Assembly: GCA_022885665.1 (NCBI GenBank) | Contig: JAGQDJ010000031.1 | Coordinates: 558,001-622,000, forward strand | Source of the DNA: Triops longicaudatus | Lineage: Eukaryota; Arthropoda; Branchiopoda; Notostraca; Triopsidae | Direction: 5' to 3' | Length of the DNA stretch: 64,000 nucleotides | Part shown: positions 34,288 through 47,600 of the stretch, piece by piece | Layout of the letters: each line of letters begins with the position of its first letter | Position numbering within the stretch: the stretch's first letter is position 1 | The notes under the pieces: model-generated | Databases searched by the model: none | What the model saw: the letters and a program-made list of their open reading frames with translations, nothing else | Told to the model about the DNA's origin: nothing | Position numbers and translations under genes: made by a program

Positions 34288-37200
34288 TTAAGAAATGTTT
34301 TCAAGGTAGTTAAGTGGTTTTGAGTGTAAATAAGACCTCAATAGGCTTATATTTATTTTTTAAACTCCGGTGTTAAATTGGCTTTAAATAAACAGAAGTC
34401 TGTAATGAGCTGTAAAAGTAAACTTTGTTTAGAAGAGAATTTTATGTTGAGGTAAATTACCCAAATTTACGTGAAGACACCAAGCACCACATTTTCGTGT
34501 TTACGCATAACTATCAAGTAACTCTGGTAAGTTACTTGCAAGACTAGGTCTAGTTGAAGAATGCAAGTAATTTATTTTAAACGAGCTCAACGTAAGATTA
34601 GCACATTTTGCTTTGGAGTGCTAAACGTTGGCGCCATATTCGACATTCCGAAGTTGCGGAATCTTGCACAGTAACTACTTGACAGCGGTCACGTGACTTC
34701 GGCCAATTATGATGGAGCCAACATTAGCTGACAAAATCTGGCTTTTTTTGACAAAGTGAATAAAACTTTTATTATTTTTTGCGTTCATACCTTTTATCAT
34801 TTACATTTTAACGAAAAACTCTAATTTTTGAAAGTAAATTTAAATAAAGATTTAGATGTTTATTTATTTAAATTGCATGAAATAATAGATTTATTCTTAT
34901 CAGAAGTCAATTTACCTGCTTAGAATTTGAACAACTATAGCATATGTCGGTGGGATCCAGATACGGTCATAAAGAACTAGGATACAAAAGAAACAAAGTT
35001 CCGGTACTAATGCCAGGTTTTTTAGGTCCAGCATTCTGGTATTGGTAAACCATGGGCATTTGAGAACGCTGGGTGATTCTTTTTAGTAATCCTTCGATTT
35101 ATATGACTGTAATCGCTGTAACACCACATGCACATAATTTCCTGTAAATGCTAACGGAAATTCGTGCTAAAGTGCGCAAACTTTAGGGATTCCTTTTCGT
35201 TCCGGATTTAGTTGGCCTTATTCGGATTTTTTTCCGCGTGTAATGTGACGAAGAATTTATTTTCCGTGGAAAAGCCAAAGTTTTCACAAAGAAGGAGGAC
35301 CACATATGGTTAGAAATGGGGGATGAAAAGTAGAAAGTAAGGGGGTGGCTCGGGAAGGAAAAAAGTGGGGAAGGCCAGGAAGATGAGGCCCCTAATTTGG
35401 GACACGTGGAGGGGCTTTGCTCACTGTGTGAGGGTGCGGGCTTTTTCCAGATTCTAAATAACTTCAGTGCTTTCGGCGTTGACGTGCTCTAATAGCTAGC
35501 AAGACATGGATTTCTGGCTTCCTCGCTGTCACAAAGACCTTTCTTTTTTTAAAGTCTTACATGGTTTCGGGTTTTGACGATTGCTGTATCTGTAATCCAA
35601 ATTAACTTACAAAAGCCAGGAAAGAGAAAACAGCGGTTTCATTGTCTTTTCTTATCAGGCCTAATGCGCGTGTTGATTTTAACATTTCGTAAACATGAAG
35701 AATGTCTTTGTGAAAAAAATCGTGCACTTGTCTGCGTTTCTGGCTACAAATAAGGGACTATTGTACCCTGCTTCCGTAATTTACGCAGTAAAACTAGTAT
35801 ATTTTGCTTAGTCTTAAAATGGAAACTATCGATAAACAATACAAAACAATTTACAGAATAATGTCCGAAACATTTTGCATATTGGTAATTCTTCCTCCAA
35901 ACACGTGTGCAAGAAGTTGGTGAAACACACCTTCAAGGTTTCCTCTAATGCTCCGGGATATAAAGTTACTTTATTTACGATGTATTCAGTTTTCAAGCCA
36001 ACTGTTTGCCTATTGAAAGTAATTAATCTTCGTGGAAGTTTCATAAACGATTATTTACGTCATTTTGCCGAGGAAAACGGAAGAAAATTAATTGTTGCAG
36101 TAATTCGGCGTCCAATACTAGTTGCAGACCAGTAAGCCGAAAGCTACAAGGGAGCATTGCGAGGAGGCCCGAGCCAGCGAAACTTTTTCTAAAGCAAGAG
36201 GAAATAAAAAGGAAGGGTGGCGCAGCTCCTTCTCATAAAGAATGTACTGGAGCGTAGCAAGCTGCAAGATATATTTCTGACATGGGCTTTCGTATTGTAG
36301 ATCAAAGCCAAAGGGTCATCCATCACTTTCTCCTAAGAAGGGAAGAAATATAAAACCAGGGGAAGTAAATAAAAAACAGCGTCTGAGTATAAAAAGTCAC
36401 ATAAGGGTAAGTTTAGTGGCTTGACCCTTCCGAAATAAAGTAAAAAAGAGGAAGGCACTGAAGCTTACAGTCATCTGCCTAGTCTTTTCAGATTTCTGGT
36501 TTCGTCGTTGGCACCCTTGCTAGAAGAAATAAAATGGAGGGTGCGCGAAGTCTTAGGGAAATACAGTTTCGAAGAGGGTGGAGAATGGGTTACGAGGGTG
36601 GAAAGAGGAGGTTTTAAGGGAGCATGTTTCAAGAAATGATGGGGTATATCGGTTGAAGAATATGGTACAAGAAAATCCACTTGAGGGCATTGGCAAAAAT
36701 GAAGGCTGGGCAAGTTTGTATGTATTGTGTAACGGCGAGGGTGAAATGTGAGAAATAAATAAAAGATTTTTGGATTCTATCAACTATGCCTAGTGTCACA
36801 TAAAAGGAGAAGCTTGGAAAGCTAGACTGAAAGTTGCAAAGGAGCAAACAGTAAAAAAGGTACTGAAAAATATGACAAAAATGCTGATGGCAATTATAAA
36901 AATATGTGCCTGAGTTGCCTTCTCGTGTACGTCATACTTTCACTATCAAATTCTCACCCTTTACACTCACTGATTAGGACAAAAGTGTTCCATAAAGAAG
37001 AGTGAACAAAAAATGGATAACGGATTCAGTTCCTCGGTTCCTGACGGCACATGGAGACGGATTCAGTAATTTCCTCGCGGATGTAACGCATTGGCAACCA
37101 CATTACATACGCTTGTGTTTGAAGGTATCGTTGTCTTTGAAAAACGCTTTAATGGCTTTTGTCAGTAGTTGAAAGCGTATTAAGTTTTTCCAGTTTAAAG

Positions 37201-37475
37201 GCTCGATTTCCCTTCCGTGAACACAAATTAAAGTAGAAATGACAGTTAATTCTATGCATTAGCTAACGCATGTATGCTTCAAGCGCAGACATAACAAGTC
37301 TGGCGAGTTCCAAAATATAGTCACAATTTTCTGCGTAATTTTTTGGATACATAATTGTAGACGGTAGATCGATTCAAAACGATTCGAAACTCGCTACGAA
37401 ATGTCACAGATTTGCGAGTATCTCTATCTTCTTGCTCTTGTTTTTCCACGTCAGTGTAAAGCTCTCAAATGAGTT
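34288..37475. other. Intergenic spacer, left part
   Basis: AT-rich 34700-34900; purine-rich patches at 35290-35400 and 36530-36640. No supported gene. Confidence 0.65.
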
Positions 37476-37711
37476 TTAAAACTGCGCAAATTCAGGTGTG
37501 ATGTCGAAGGCAAAGCAATGCGTCCCTTGATATCTCAGGAGTCGATCTTTAAAGCTTCGTAAACTGTGCACGCTATCTCGAAAGGAAAGGTTCCGGGAGT
37601 TTTGTTTTGCTGTAGGTTTGCTGTACGAGTCGAACACCAAGCTGGAGCGAACGCTTCCGTAGGTGATTCCGTAGAAGTCACTGATTAATATGCTTTTTTC
37701 GCGCTGTTTTC
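37476..37711 (-). CDS. Orphan terminal-exon-like ORF between the neuroligins
   Basis: An almost ideal acceptor (TTCTTTCTTCATTCTGCAG) opens a 77-residue frame ending at TAA 37476-37478. It reads KQREKSILISDFYGITYGSV, RSSLVFDSYSKPTAKQNSRN, LSFRDSVHSLRSFKDRLLRY, QGTHCFAFDITPEFAQF. Composition is protein-like and the GC content is above that of its surroundings. It needs a phase-1 donor upstream (higher coordinates), which I did not find. It has no neuroligin similarity. It is either the last exon of an unrecognised gene or a chance frame. Confidence 0.35.
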
Positions 37712-37739
37712 CTGCAGAATGAAGAAAGAAATTGAACAA

Positions 37740-40700
37740 GAAATAATGTTGTCATTTAACTTTCTGCCTTTCTCTACTTAGCAAGTCTAACCCGCAAAAA
37801 AGCGCTGTTCATAATCTTTCCCAATACTGGGTTTCCGTTGGCAGTAAATGCAGCAATACAAGCCGAATTATTCTACCAGCTGTTTACCCTTGACAGGAAT
37901 GAATAGGCAGGATTCTCACCGAAAGTTACTGCAAGGTCAGTATTCGAGGACCGGGGTTTGAGTGCTAAGAAGCAAAGTTGCCCGTAGGAAGAAAAAATGC
38001 TTCAATAATTGGTAAGGAAAGGTCCCCGAAATCGGGTGGCCACATAATTCGTCACCTGTGTTTACCTTTGAAAATACAAAAGGATTGAAAGCATTGAGCA
38101 CCCGTGCGTAAAAATCAATATTGCATCCATTTTTGTGTTTTCTCGCTTTGTCTGCTTTCTCGTTTTCTGTGTTTATTATTACTTCTCGTACCTCTTTTCC
38201 GTAGGCGTTTCGTTAGATGAGAAACAAGCCGTTGTCAGTACGAGACAAGATTTGTCGAAATGCAGAAATGTGATGCCAGTGCGAGTTATACGGATCATTA
38301 CCTCGTAAAATCTTATGAAAAAAGAGTAATAAAAAAAACAGTGAACCAGTAACTGTCACCTAGACTAGTGTACGTTACTCGAAAGAAATAGAGCTGTAAT
38401 GGCATTGAAAGGCTAGCCAATGTGGCTGGAATTATCGTTATACTTCAGAACTTCCTTCAAGTTTACGCTAACGAGGGGCCCAGAGAAATAAATTAAGAAG
38501 CGAGCTCTTCAAGTAGTTGTGCCTAGTGGTATTCTCTTGAAGGACACACGCTGAAAATGAAGGTGGTAGTAATATTAGTTCAAATAGAGGTGAATCTGAT
38601 CATATTTCTCCCCGTTGGAAATTAACTTCCATAATATAGTAGAACCAAATATTTAGCGAATTTTTTGTAACCACTATGGTTGTAACGTCTCTCTTTTTCC
38701 TGACAAAAATACTTGTGAATCGTGTAACAAGATGTTTCAGTAATAAAGGTAGCTCTGTGTAATAAAGACTCTTTGATTTTTTGGAATTTGTCCTAGATCA
38801 CGACAAGCTTTGATCCATTATTTTTCTCCTGCTGGATTAACAGAAATTGAACGTCGGGGTATGACATATAATGACAACTCCTCCCTGCTTTTCTGTGATA
38901 TCGGTACGTTGTGGAAGGTCCTTGACGAGCTTCACCGAAAATATTCTTTCATGGAGAATAATCGCTTCTACCACGGTTTGAAAACTAGAAAAGAAACTAC
39001 CATGGGATGTTTGTTTATTCCGGCAGGACTAAAGCTTTTTTTTTTTCAACACGAGATGTGGAAGTTTTGAGTTGCACAACAAGAAAATTTATTCCTTTTC
39101 TTGGTGAGTTTTGTGGAGCGAGAGAAACTTGCACCGTGTGATTGTTCCTTTATTCCTTCGTCTCATCTGTCTGTTTGCGACTGGTGTTGGTTATCTTTTC
39201 GTAGAGAAATGGCCTGCTATATAAGTAAGCCATCTTTCAAGACGACTTACAGCTCTCACCCACGAAAGTGTGGCGTGGTTACAGGTAAAAGAAGAAATAT
39301 ATCCAAAACTTGACTCGCTGTATAAGCTATATTTTGCGATCCTTACTATAGCTCTAACTATTTCTATGGCATTAAAAGTGAGGGGCAGAATTTTCTGTTT
39401 CTGATATTTCGTCGGGGATCTTTTACACCAGTGTACGTTTCAGAGAAATAGTTTATTGCCAAAGATTCAAGTAGAAAATTACAGAAAAATGATCAGAAAT
39501 AATTCTAAAAACTCGTAGCTGTAAAGTGTTCGAATCATGAGCCTTTCAAATTCGCATGATAATTTACTTGAAGGAAGAGGAATCGAGAATACTTTCCCGT
39601 GCGCGAAACTATCCTGCGGCTTATGTTACTGCGCTACTGGGACTTTACTGCAATGATACCGGTCGTACATATTCGTAAATGCATCTTCCGTAGGGATTTT
39701 GTTTTCTACACTGAGGCGAAAAAAGGTGGTAACCAAAGAAGCCTAGAACAAAAGAGTTTTACGATGTCCTGTTCCCATCACTAGACAAGCCTTTCTTGGG
39801 ACTTGTTTTTCCTCACTTTCTCAGTGAACAAGCACAAAACCAAAACGCTCAACAAAAAGAGGAAAATCTTTGTACAAGATTATTCAAGCATTGTGACCAG
39901 TATTTTTCCTCTCTTTGTCTGTTTATTGCCGCCAGTCCAATCCCTTCTGGAATGTGAAAAAATAATGGGGAAAAACAAGAGTGTAAAAAAGGGGAAGTCA
40001 GGTATCGGCCGACATCAAAATAACCTCTCGAATAAGAAAAGGGATACTTTCCCCTTTCAAAGTCGTGTTGCTTCGCTGTTATCACTTTACCCCTCAGCAA
40101 TTCGACCCCATTCTAAAGTAATTCTGTGTCCCAATACTTCCGTCTAAACGACGTAGTAATGCGGTCCTAAAGCGCTCTTTCCGTACAGTACATAACTGTC
40201 AGAAAACCTTTCTCTCCCCATCAACCTGGTATACTGCTAGACCCACGAAATGTATTTGCAACTTGGATATTTGCCGATATTTCTATCGAGGCGCTTTATG
40301 TAACGTGTTGCTGCGTAGGTTTGTAACCGTAGTGGTTATAGAACTTTTACTTCCAGAAGCAAACCCATGAGATCGTAAATACGGCATTGAGCACGCAAAC
40401 CTCATACCGATCATTCCGTCCTTCCATCAATTGTTCCCATTGTTGGTAGCACCTTATTTACTTTCGCAAATGCGCTCCATTTTGAGAAAAGAAGCTCCTG
40501 CCTTGATGTGCATCAAAATAAAGTGCAGACCGTCTCCTTAACGCATATCTCGTGCTGGTCATTAGTAATATTGCTGAAACTCTGATTCTCCCAGTCCCAG
40601 TGTTTGTATGTCGTGATCTATAGCTAATAAACACTCAGTAAACGCACTCAATTGAAAATCTTGGGATTTTGCTACACTATCTACCATTCCCAGTATTTTG

Positions 40701-43279
40701 GCATAACTGTTGCTGAAGATCTTGTAATACGTGCATTTATTCCCGTTTTTACTCCAAGCGCTTGATAATGGCTGCAACTGGCAATTGCTCTTCCACAATC
40801 TGACAATGTTTCTACTTCCGCTTTTATTCCAGTCGTCTTTTTTGTATAACTCAACTTGACTGCATGCATGGAGAGTATAATTTTAATCTCCCATTCAAGT
40901 CGCACGCTCAACAAACAGCAAATTAAGCGTTCAGGACCCAATCTGTCGTATTTTTAGTTCCATAGTATATTCAGTTAGAATACTGAATGTATTGCACTAC
41001 TGAGTGCATGTGACCTCCCCATGCCAAGAAAAAGAAATGTCATTTTCTTAAAGCTACAAAAGCATGAAACTCAAACACGCCGCATTCGATGAATATTTGT
41101 GTTGTGATGCGTTTCCAGTTGCCTGATGTTAGCTATGTTAATTTGTCAATAAGCAAATTTGGTACACCAAGTCCAATCAAATAACTGCTCTGTTCACGTA
41201 GATTGCCTCAAGCCCAACAACTTCCTAGCTAAGAAAATCTATATAATTATTTGTTTAATAGTAATTAAGAAAAATACTATAATTTCCTTGAAAAGTGGGG
41301 ATAATGTCCTTCATATACGTTTCCGTAAAAAGGTTAGATTGTGTATGGTTGATCCTTATCGAGCAGACGGAAAAAAAACTTAGTTACTGACTAACCTGCA
41401 TTTCTATAATCACGTGTTAATCGTCACATACTAATCGTGGAGGATGCCCGCATTATATAGGGCAACAGCAGGAACTTCTCTGCAGCTATTCCTCTGTGTA
41501 GGATTAAATGCAATTTTTCGATTATTGACTGCGTTATTTCAAGCTTCTCCCATTTGTGTCTACGTATTAGCTACATAGAAGATTTACTTATATGTTTTAG
41601 TACTATCTAAGTGCTCCGAGTTCCCGAACAAAAATTCATCCTTTCTCCAGTTTTAAACGAGAGAAGATTGCGACCTGGTAGATCAATAAAACCGCTGCAT
41701 CCTTGGTAGCCAAAATGGCCCAGGGGACCAGACCTTCACCCCGGTAACTTTGAGATAGAATAGAGGTGAAAGTATCTGTCTGTACCAGCTGAAAATTATT
41801 CCAAAGCAAGTCTCCGCCCACTTCAAAATTCTACAACGAATACGCTCTACTGCTCAGTCCTTCAAAGTAGAAAAAACGTGGTAATAAATTTAATTTATGT
41901 TTCTTACCCAGTAAAAGCTCTGAGCGTCACCTGCGCCCTAGGTCTTCTTCATATGCAGAATTACTGCCAAGAAAATTTTCACGTTCATTTTTTGGAAAAA
42001 TATATTCAGCAATTATTCCCACGGTACATCTTTTCCACGCATGATACCATCCTTTATCCATATTTTGTCTTCCACTTTTTTTACACATGAAATGAAATCT
42101 GGGAAGCAATCATTATCGCACTTCATATATGATAACAAAAAAGTCCGAATTAACAGGGGGTTTGAAAACGGGGTAGTACTATCATTCTTTGCATTTGTTG
42201 TGTTTTCTTTATACATGTCTTTGGATGAGTTGAAGAAATAGGGGGAAGTGCTGCAATAGTAAAGACATAAAATTTTTTTTGCTCCTCCGAAGTTTGTAAT
42301 GAAGAACTTTTCCTCCTAGGCCTGATGAAGAAGGAATTTAGCGAGGGAAAACCCTGTGGGGGGTAAATTGGATTTTAGCTTTTCGCTTATCTTCTTAAGT
42401 CATCCATTCTGAACAACTTTCTTCAGAAGATAATCAACCCACATCACACTACGGAACTCCGTTGCACTTATTCACCTCCTGCAGAAACGGGGACGGTCAA
42501 GGGGATGGTGATTGAGGAGAGGGGGAGGGGTTATTGCCCAAAGCCACTTCATTCCACTACCCTGGTGAGCGTATAAGCAGATCCCAATTCGACTCTGTTC
42601 TCCGTAAGTGAGTTCTCCTTCGCCTCGTATAAGATTGCAGCGAAGCAACGAACCATAGTAGTAGCCATCGCTTGAAGGTTACAGGCAACAATCCCCAACT
42701 GTGATGCGTGGATTCGTTTCCTCAGGGGGTATCGGCAGTTCACTTCTTTTCCCTTTGTTAAGCTTTGATCGCACAATGGGTAGGTTCAGCTTGGTTCAGG
42801 CTATGTCGAGCTGAAGTTTGGTTCAGCTGATTTTAAATTAGGCCAAGCTGTGCCAGAACTCGGTACTAAACGGCTAGGTAATTTAAACTCAACCTGGGCT
42901 AGGTTTCAAATCAGGTGACGTTAAAGGGAAGTTGATTTAAATTCTGTTAGACATACGCGAAGGAGAGGCTGGGCTATGTAAACCTTAGACTATGGGAGAG
43001 TACTGTACAGTGCAACTTATGACTGACAAAGTTATGCAAAAACTCAGCCTGGAGTTGTAATTCCTGTTCTCAAGTCTACTAAGGACATCGTTCGCATGCA
43101 AGAATTTACGGGAAACGGGATCTGAGTAGGGTCTGCTAAAAACGCCCTAGGGGACACTTACCCGCAGCGTTACTGGGATTGGTTGGGGTGGTAAATCAGT
43201 CCATACTTTCTCAGCAGTTCTCCGGTACAAATCAACTAAATTATTCAGTTTTTTTGCTCAAATTCCACCGACTGTTTTT
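37740..43279. other. Intergenic spacer, right part
   Basis: No supported gene. 42549-42776 is open on the minus strand for 75 codons and GC-richer, without clear splice sites. 42782-42830 has three copies of GGTTCAG spaced 9 and about 30 bases. Confidence 0.6.
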
Positions 43280-43441
43280 CTATCGTTCAACCCGTACCTT
43301 AGTAAATCCTCTTTGAAAGTAACCGGAGACGTTATTGGTCAAAGGAATTCCCTCTTTGCCTGTGTAAAGAACGCGGGGTTTCCACTGCTTTACAAAGTCA
43401 CTCTTGGGAGGATAAAAACCATCAAAGGAAGAAATGAAGTT
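43280..43441 (-). other. Open stretch just past the neuroligin B stop
   Basis: 53 codons open 52 bases past the neuroligin B stop: SDFVKQWKPRVLYTGKEGIP, LTNNVSGYFQRGFTK, then AAG|GTACGG (exon end 43298). Acceptor-like CCCAAG|AG and GCAG|TGG precede. Most simply it is 3' UTR. No canonical AATAAA was found on this strand in the ~500 bases after the stop. Confidence 0.2.
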
Positions 43442-43492
43442 TCACCCTCGTAGAATTGCAGTAATAAAAGGAGATTTGAGAAAATTCAAAGG

Positions 43493-44664
43493 TCAAACGC
43501 GTAGCTCAGATTTTTCACTGGGAGCTGAGCTGGCTCCGGTTGACGGAGATCGTTTCAGTGAACTTGCTTTAGGAGCTTGTAACTCAAGCAAAATCGCCTG
43601 TGGAGGAGACCGACGGCCCCTTGAACTAGTCAGGGTATTGGCAATACCTGCAACTGAGGTATTGGTGTTTTGTACGCCTACGTTGCAGTAACGGCGTGGT
43701 AAGGTTACTGAGCTGGTAAGCGTCGTTTTTACCCCTCCACGGGGTAACGTATTGCCACCCCCGCCACCGTAAAGCGTTGTAATGGACCCGTTGGGAGGCT
43801 GGACCTGATGATGATGATGGTGGTGAGAACCGGGGGTAGGTAGGTCGGCGAATTCGGGTGGGGGTAATTGTGGGGTCAGTCCAGCCGACCCTATTGAGGC
43901 CGGGCTGAGGGGTGCCAAATCGGTGGAAGGACTTGGTTGACTGGACGGTAATGTGCAGTTGAGTCTTCCAGTCTCTTCCAGTGTCTGACCAAGATTATGG
44001 GTCTTGCTACTGTAGCGAGTCAAGTGCTGGTGCTGTTCAAGATTTTCGCGTTCTTCCAACTCGCCACTGATGTTCATAGGTGTCATCCCGTTGTGCAACC
44101 GACGTTTGGCCTCCAAGCGTTGCTTGTCGCGCTGGTAATAGACGCCCGCAAAGATGAGGACGTTGAGGATCAAGAGCGAGCACCCGATCGCTATCGTTAC
44201 ACTTAGGGCAGTCGAATAGGCACCGAAACTCTCTGCTGCTTTGCTGCCCGAGTTTTGCTGCTGCTCTTGATGTTCTGAACTGCTCACGTTAGTCGAAGAG
44301 CTCCGAACAGTAACGTCTGCCGCCCGAGGGTCGGTAAACGCTGGATCAGAGGGCTCGTCCGGAGTCTCGGACCGCCTAATAGCCGGGGGGCTCAAGGACG
44401 TCATTGAGGCCACTGATACAGGCCAAAGAGCACGGGATGACGGGGGCGTTGTTCCCCAGGGACTGCTACTACTGCTAGTACTCCGGGTAGCAGGCGGTCC
44501 CGGTCGGACTTTCCCGTCATAGGACGCTGGGTCGTCGTAATCATCGAGCAAATGATGAAGGCGAGGGACTTCCGTGCCCGTAGGTCTGTGCAGATCCGGA
44601 ATTAAACTCAACCACAATGCCAACCGGTGTGACCTGTAGTGACTCTTAGCCTTCGGTTTCGTGC
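43493..44664 (-). CDS. Nlg: Neuroligin B last coding exon (TM, tail, PDZ-type C-terminus)
   Basis: Begins GTKPKAKSHYRSHRLALWLS, IPDLHRPTGTEVPRLHHLL, the family's juxta-domain sequence. A Ser/Pro-rich linker follows, then the TM (ALSVTIAIGCSLLILNVLIF) and YYQRDKQRLEAKRR. The tail holds a run of six His (CAT/CAC repeat), a Gly run and several TLPR-type stretches. The C-terminus is SEKSELRV; Leu-Arg-Val fits a hydrophobic (class II) PDZ ligand, where vertebrate neuroligins end TTRV. The acceptor is GTATTAAAG|GC, phase 1. Stop TGA at 43493-43495. Confidence 0.91.
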
Positions 44665-47600
44665 CTTTAATACGAGAGAGAAAAATGGAAAAATGTGTTT
44701 AATAGATTTAAGGTTCAGATAAAATTCAGATTCATTTCAGATTCGGAGTCAAAAGTATGCCATAAGTTTAGGCATAAAGAGTGAACTATAGTTTGAAGGA
44801 TGCAAGTCGTAGAAAAGTATTTCGCATGGTTCCGTTATTAGTATGAAAGTGAGAAGGGAATTCTCTTTCAACGTAACGTGACTTTAAAACTGTCGTTAAC
44901 TAGTTCTAACAGCCAAGAAGTTGGGAAATTTCCCTGACAACATAACAGAGTAGATGTAGTTATCGAAAACTGGTGAATACATTTCTGCGTGCCAAATGCA
45001 ATTATGACAAAACTGTAGAATAAGCTTGTAAGAAAATTGCGTCTTTCTTTAACATACTACGCGTTATTTGTGAAAACCAAGGAATTCATAGAAACAGGAA
45101 TTGCGAACAGGAAACAGGAAATTCAAAGAACAGCAATGTGGCGATTTGTGTTAACTTCACTCCTTTCTTAACTCATGAATCTCGTCTCGTTTATAATTTA
45201 AAGAAAGACAGAATGCAAAAGAAAATCTCCTATTTACTAAGACGGTATTTCTGGGCAGAACGGTCATCAGGTCCATAGAAATGAGTTACTCGTATTTTTC
45301 CACACCGAGGACGTGTTCCTCCGCTTGAGAAACGAGGTGTGGATTCTAAGGCAGTCGTCCGTTTTACTCATTCCTGATGAGAGCTCTTCATTTTATAGGT
45401 TTGGGAGGGGATTGGGGATGGGGGCGGAAAAAAGATCAATAGAATCGAGAAAATTATGCTCGTGAAGGGGACGAGAGACACAGCTAGTACAGTAAAACAC
45501 TGACGGCAATTTCGCTAAGATAGTCTCGAGTTGCTTTTCATGGCAAAAAATGGATTCCGTATTCTGAACTGCAGAGCGATACCCCTTCTAACGTTTGTGC
45601 TTTAACCTCTCTGTCTCCCTTCCTTTCTTTCTCTCCGTGTCTGTATCTCCCTCGCTTGAGAACTAGAACCCCATTAGCATGGCTAATGAGCTGCCTCGAA
45701 TCCGTCACTTGAGCTTGAAAAGAGCTTGACACTCCAACATACAAGAGAAAAGCGAAACAATTTTTTGGAAACCCTGAACTGCGGTGCGAAGTTCGCAAAC
45801 TCCTATTTACAACGAGAAACAACTAAACTAAAAATTCGTGGTGTAACCTAGCTGTTTGTTATGTCGAGATATTCAAAGATCAGGTTTCATTACCTAAACT
45901 AAGGAATCGACGATGTTGGCGTTCATATGCAGGCCATTCAAGGTGCTTCGATTTGGAGTTGCGTTCCGGATTGCGGCCCATCATCGGTTCGGTAGAGCTG
46001 ACGTCATTGGGATTGCTACTCAAAATGAACACAAGACGAAAGATATTGAAATAGGCTATCAGTATGTCTGGATGGAACTTTTAGAATTATGAGATAAAAA
46101 TGCTATGGTAATTAGGAAAAAATCGGAAAAGTTTCTAGCATATTGAAGAACGTGAGCAAGTACCTGCAGGTCATAAGGACGGATAGGAATATTAAGTTCC
46201 ATTAAGCCAAATGTTCGGTAGGAAGTTGGAAAACTTACCCTGTCCTAGCAAAGTTGGACCAGTAATTAATGACCATTTCTGCCAAAGCTGCTTCGGCTTT
46301 CGTGTAATTTCTGGTGAAATGGCCCAATGACGGGACCAGAGGTGCTCCAAAGACGTAAGCCAATTCTTCTCCGTGAACACAACCCAAACGCTTTTGGTTG
46401 CCACCGCAAGTTCGAGTAGTTTGCAGGCCACAGAAGAAGAAACAAGTAATTTATTAATAAAAAAGACGAAAACCCGTAATCTTCATTAGAGTAGAAATGC
46501 TACAATTTTAAAACTTCTTGATATGGGTAGACCAACTTCTAGCAGAAAATTTAACTACAACTATGTCTTAGTTTCTTTCAGAGTATTTCAAGATCGTACT
46601 AATTAGTCTGACAGCAATCCATTACTTGCGGAATGTATTTGTGAATGGAAAGATCACTTTACATCTTACAGGGGAATTTCCTACTGAGGTTCTCTTGAAT
46701 AGTAAAGACACGTTCCCTGTCGTAAATTTTCCGTACGATAAAAAAATAAAAATCTAGTAAATAAATTTTTTATGGGAACTCATCTGACTTCGAAACCTAG
46801 ATAAGATTGCTAATATTTTACCAGCATGGTATACCTTTTTAGCAACAAAGCGTTCTTGACTTTTGGGGTAATTTGTTTCTTACGAACTATTTTTATTTCA
46901 ATAGGCAATATGTAACACAAAACGTGCCGGAATATTATTGCAAGTTTCAGGCAACACTTTCACGATTGCGACGGAAAGTTCACGCAGTAATATTGGTATC
47001 CACGAGCAGACTCCAAGTTGCGAGAAAGATACGCTCTTTAACTTCATGTTGAACATTCTCATGTCTAATTGAAATGCAGATTTCATGGCAGAAGAAATAC
47101 GGCAAAGTCGCGGTCAAAGTTTCTTACAAAAGTTAAAAGTATTAGAAGTCATTTACGGAGCCACAGTAAACGAAACTTTCAGCAGAAACAAGCCTTTCAG
47201 ACTTGGTAATGATTTTACCAATGTTTTTCTGAATCGTTTTTTTTTTTGTGTTGTAAATAAACTTTCCAAGCAGTGGGACACGCCCTGATTCCACTCTTCG
47301 TCACTATCAGCCATTTTCTTTTTCGAGTAACTGACAACCGGGTAGCCATCTTTAGGTTCCCTTAGGACGGGGAAAAGAAGTATGTTTCTCAAACCGGCAA
47401 TATACGAGGTCGATAACATGTCTAATACTATCAGACCAAACTTTCATGCTTGTGGACTGGCGTTGAAAACTTCAAGGACGGCTCGTCGTATTGGAAAAGT
47501 TAGAAGTAGCTTCTAAGCTGTGTTTTTCAAGTTTTTTTTCGTGAAGTAGGGTGTTTTTCCCTTACGAATACAGTATACACTCGTTATATAGAAAAGCTTC

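Noticed and set aside
39520..39540. tRNA B-box-like GTTCGAATC
   Set aside because: No A box or cloverleaf around it; likewise at 23741, which is inside a neuroligin exon.
40562..40941. Overlapping 78- and 86-codon minus-strand frames
   Set aside because: Suggestive of a decayed coding region, but no family recognised and no supporting borders.
46192..46431. Minus-strand 79-codon ORF
   Set aside because: Wrong frame over a neuroligin B exon; the adjacent frame gives HGEELAYVFG with matching phases.
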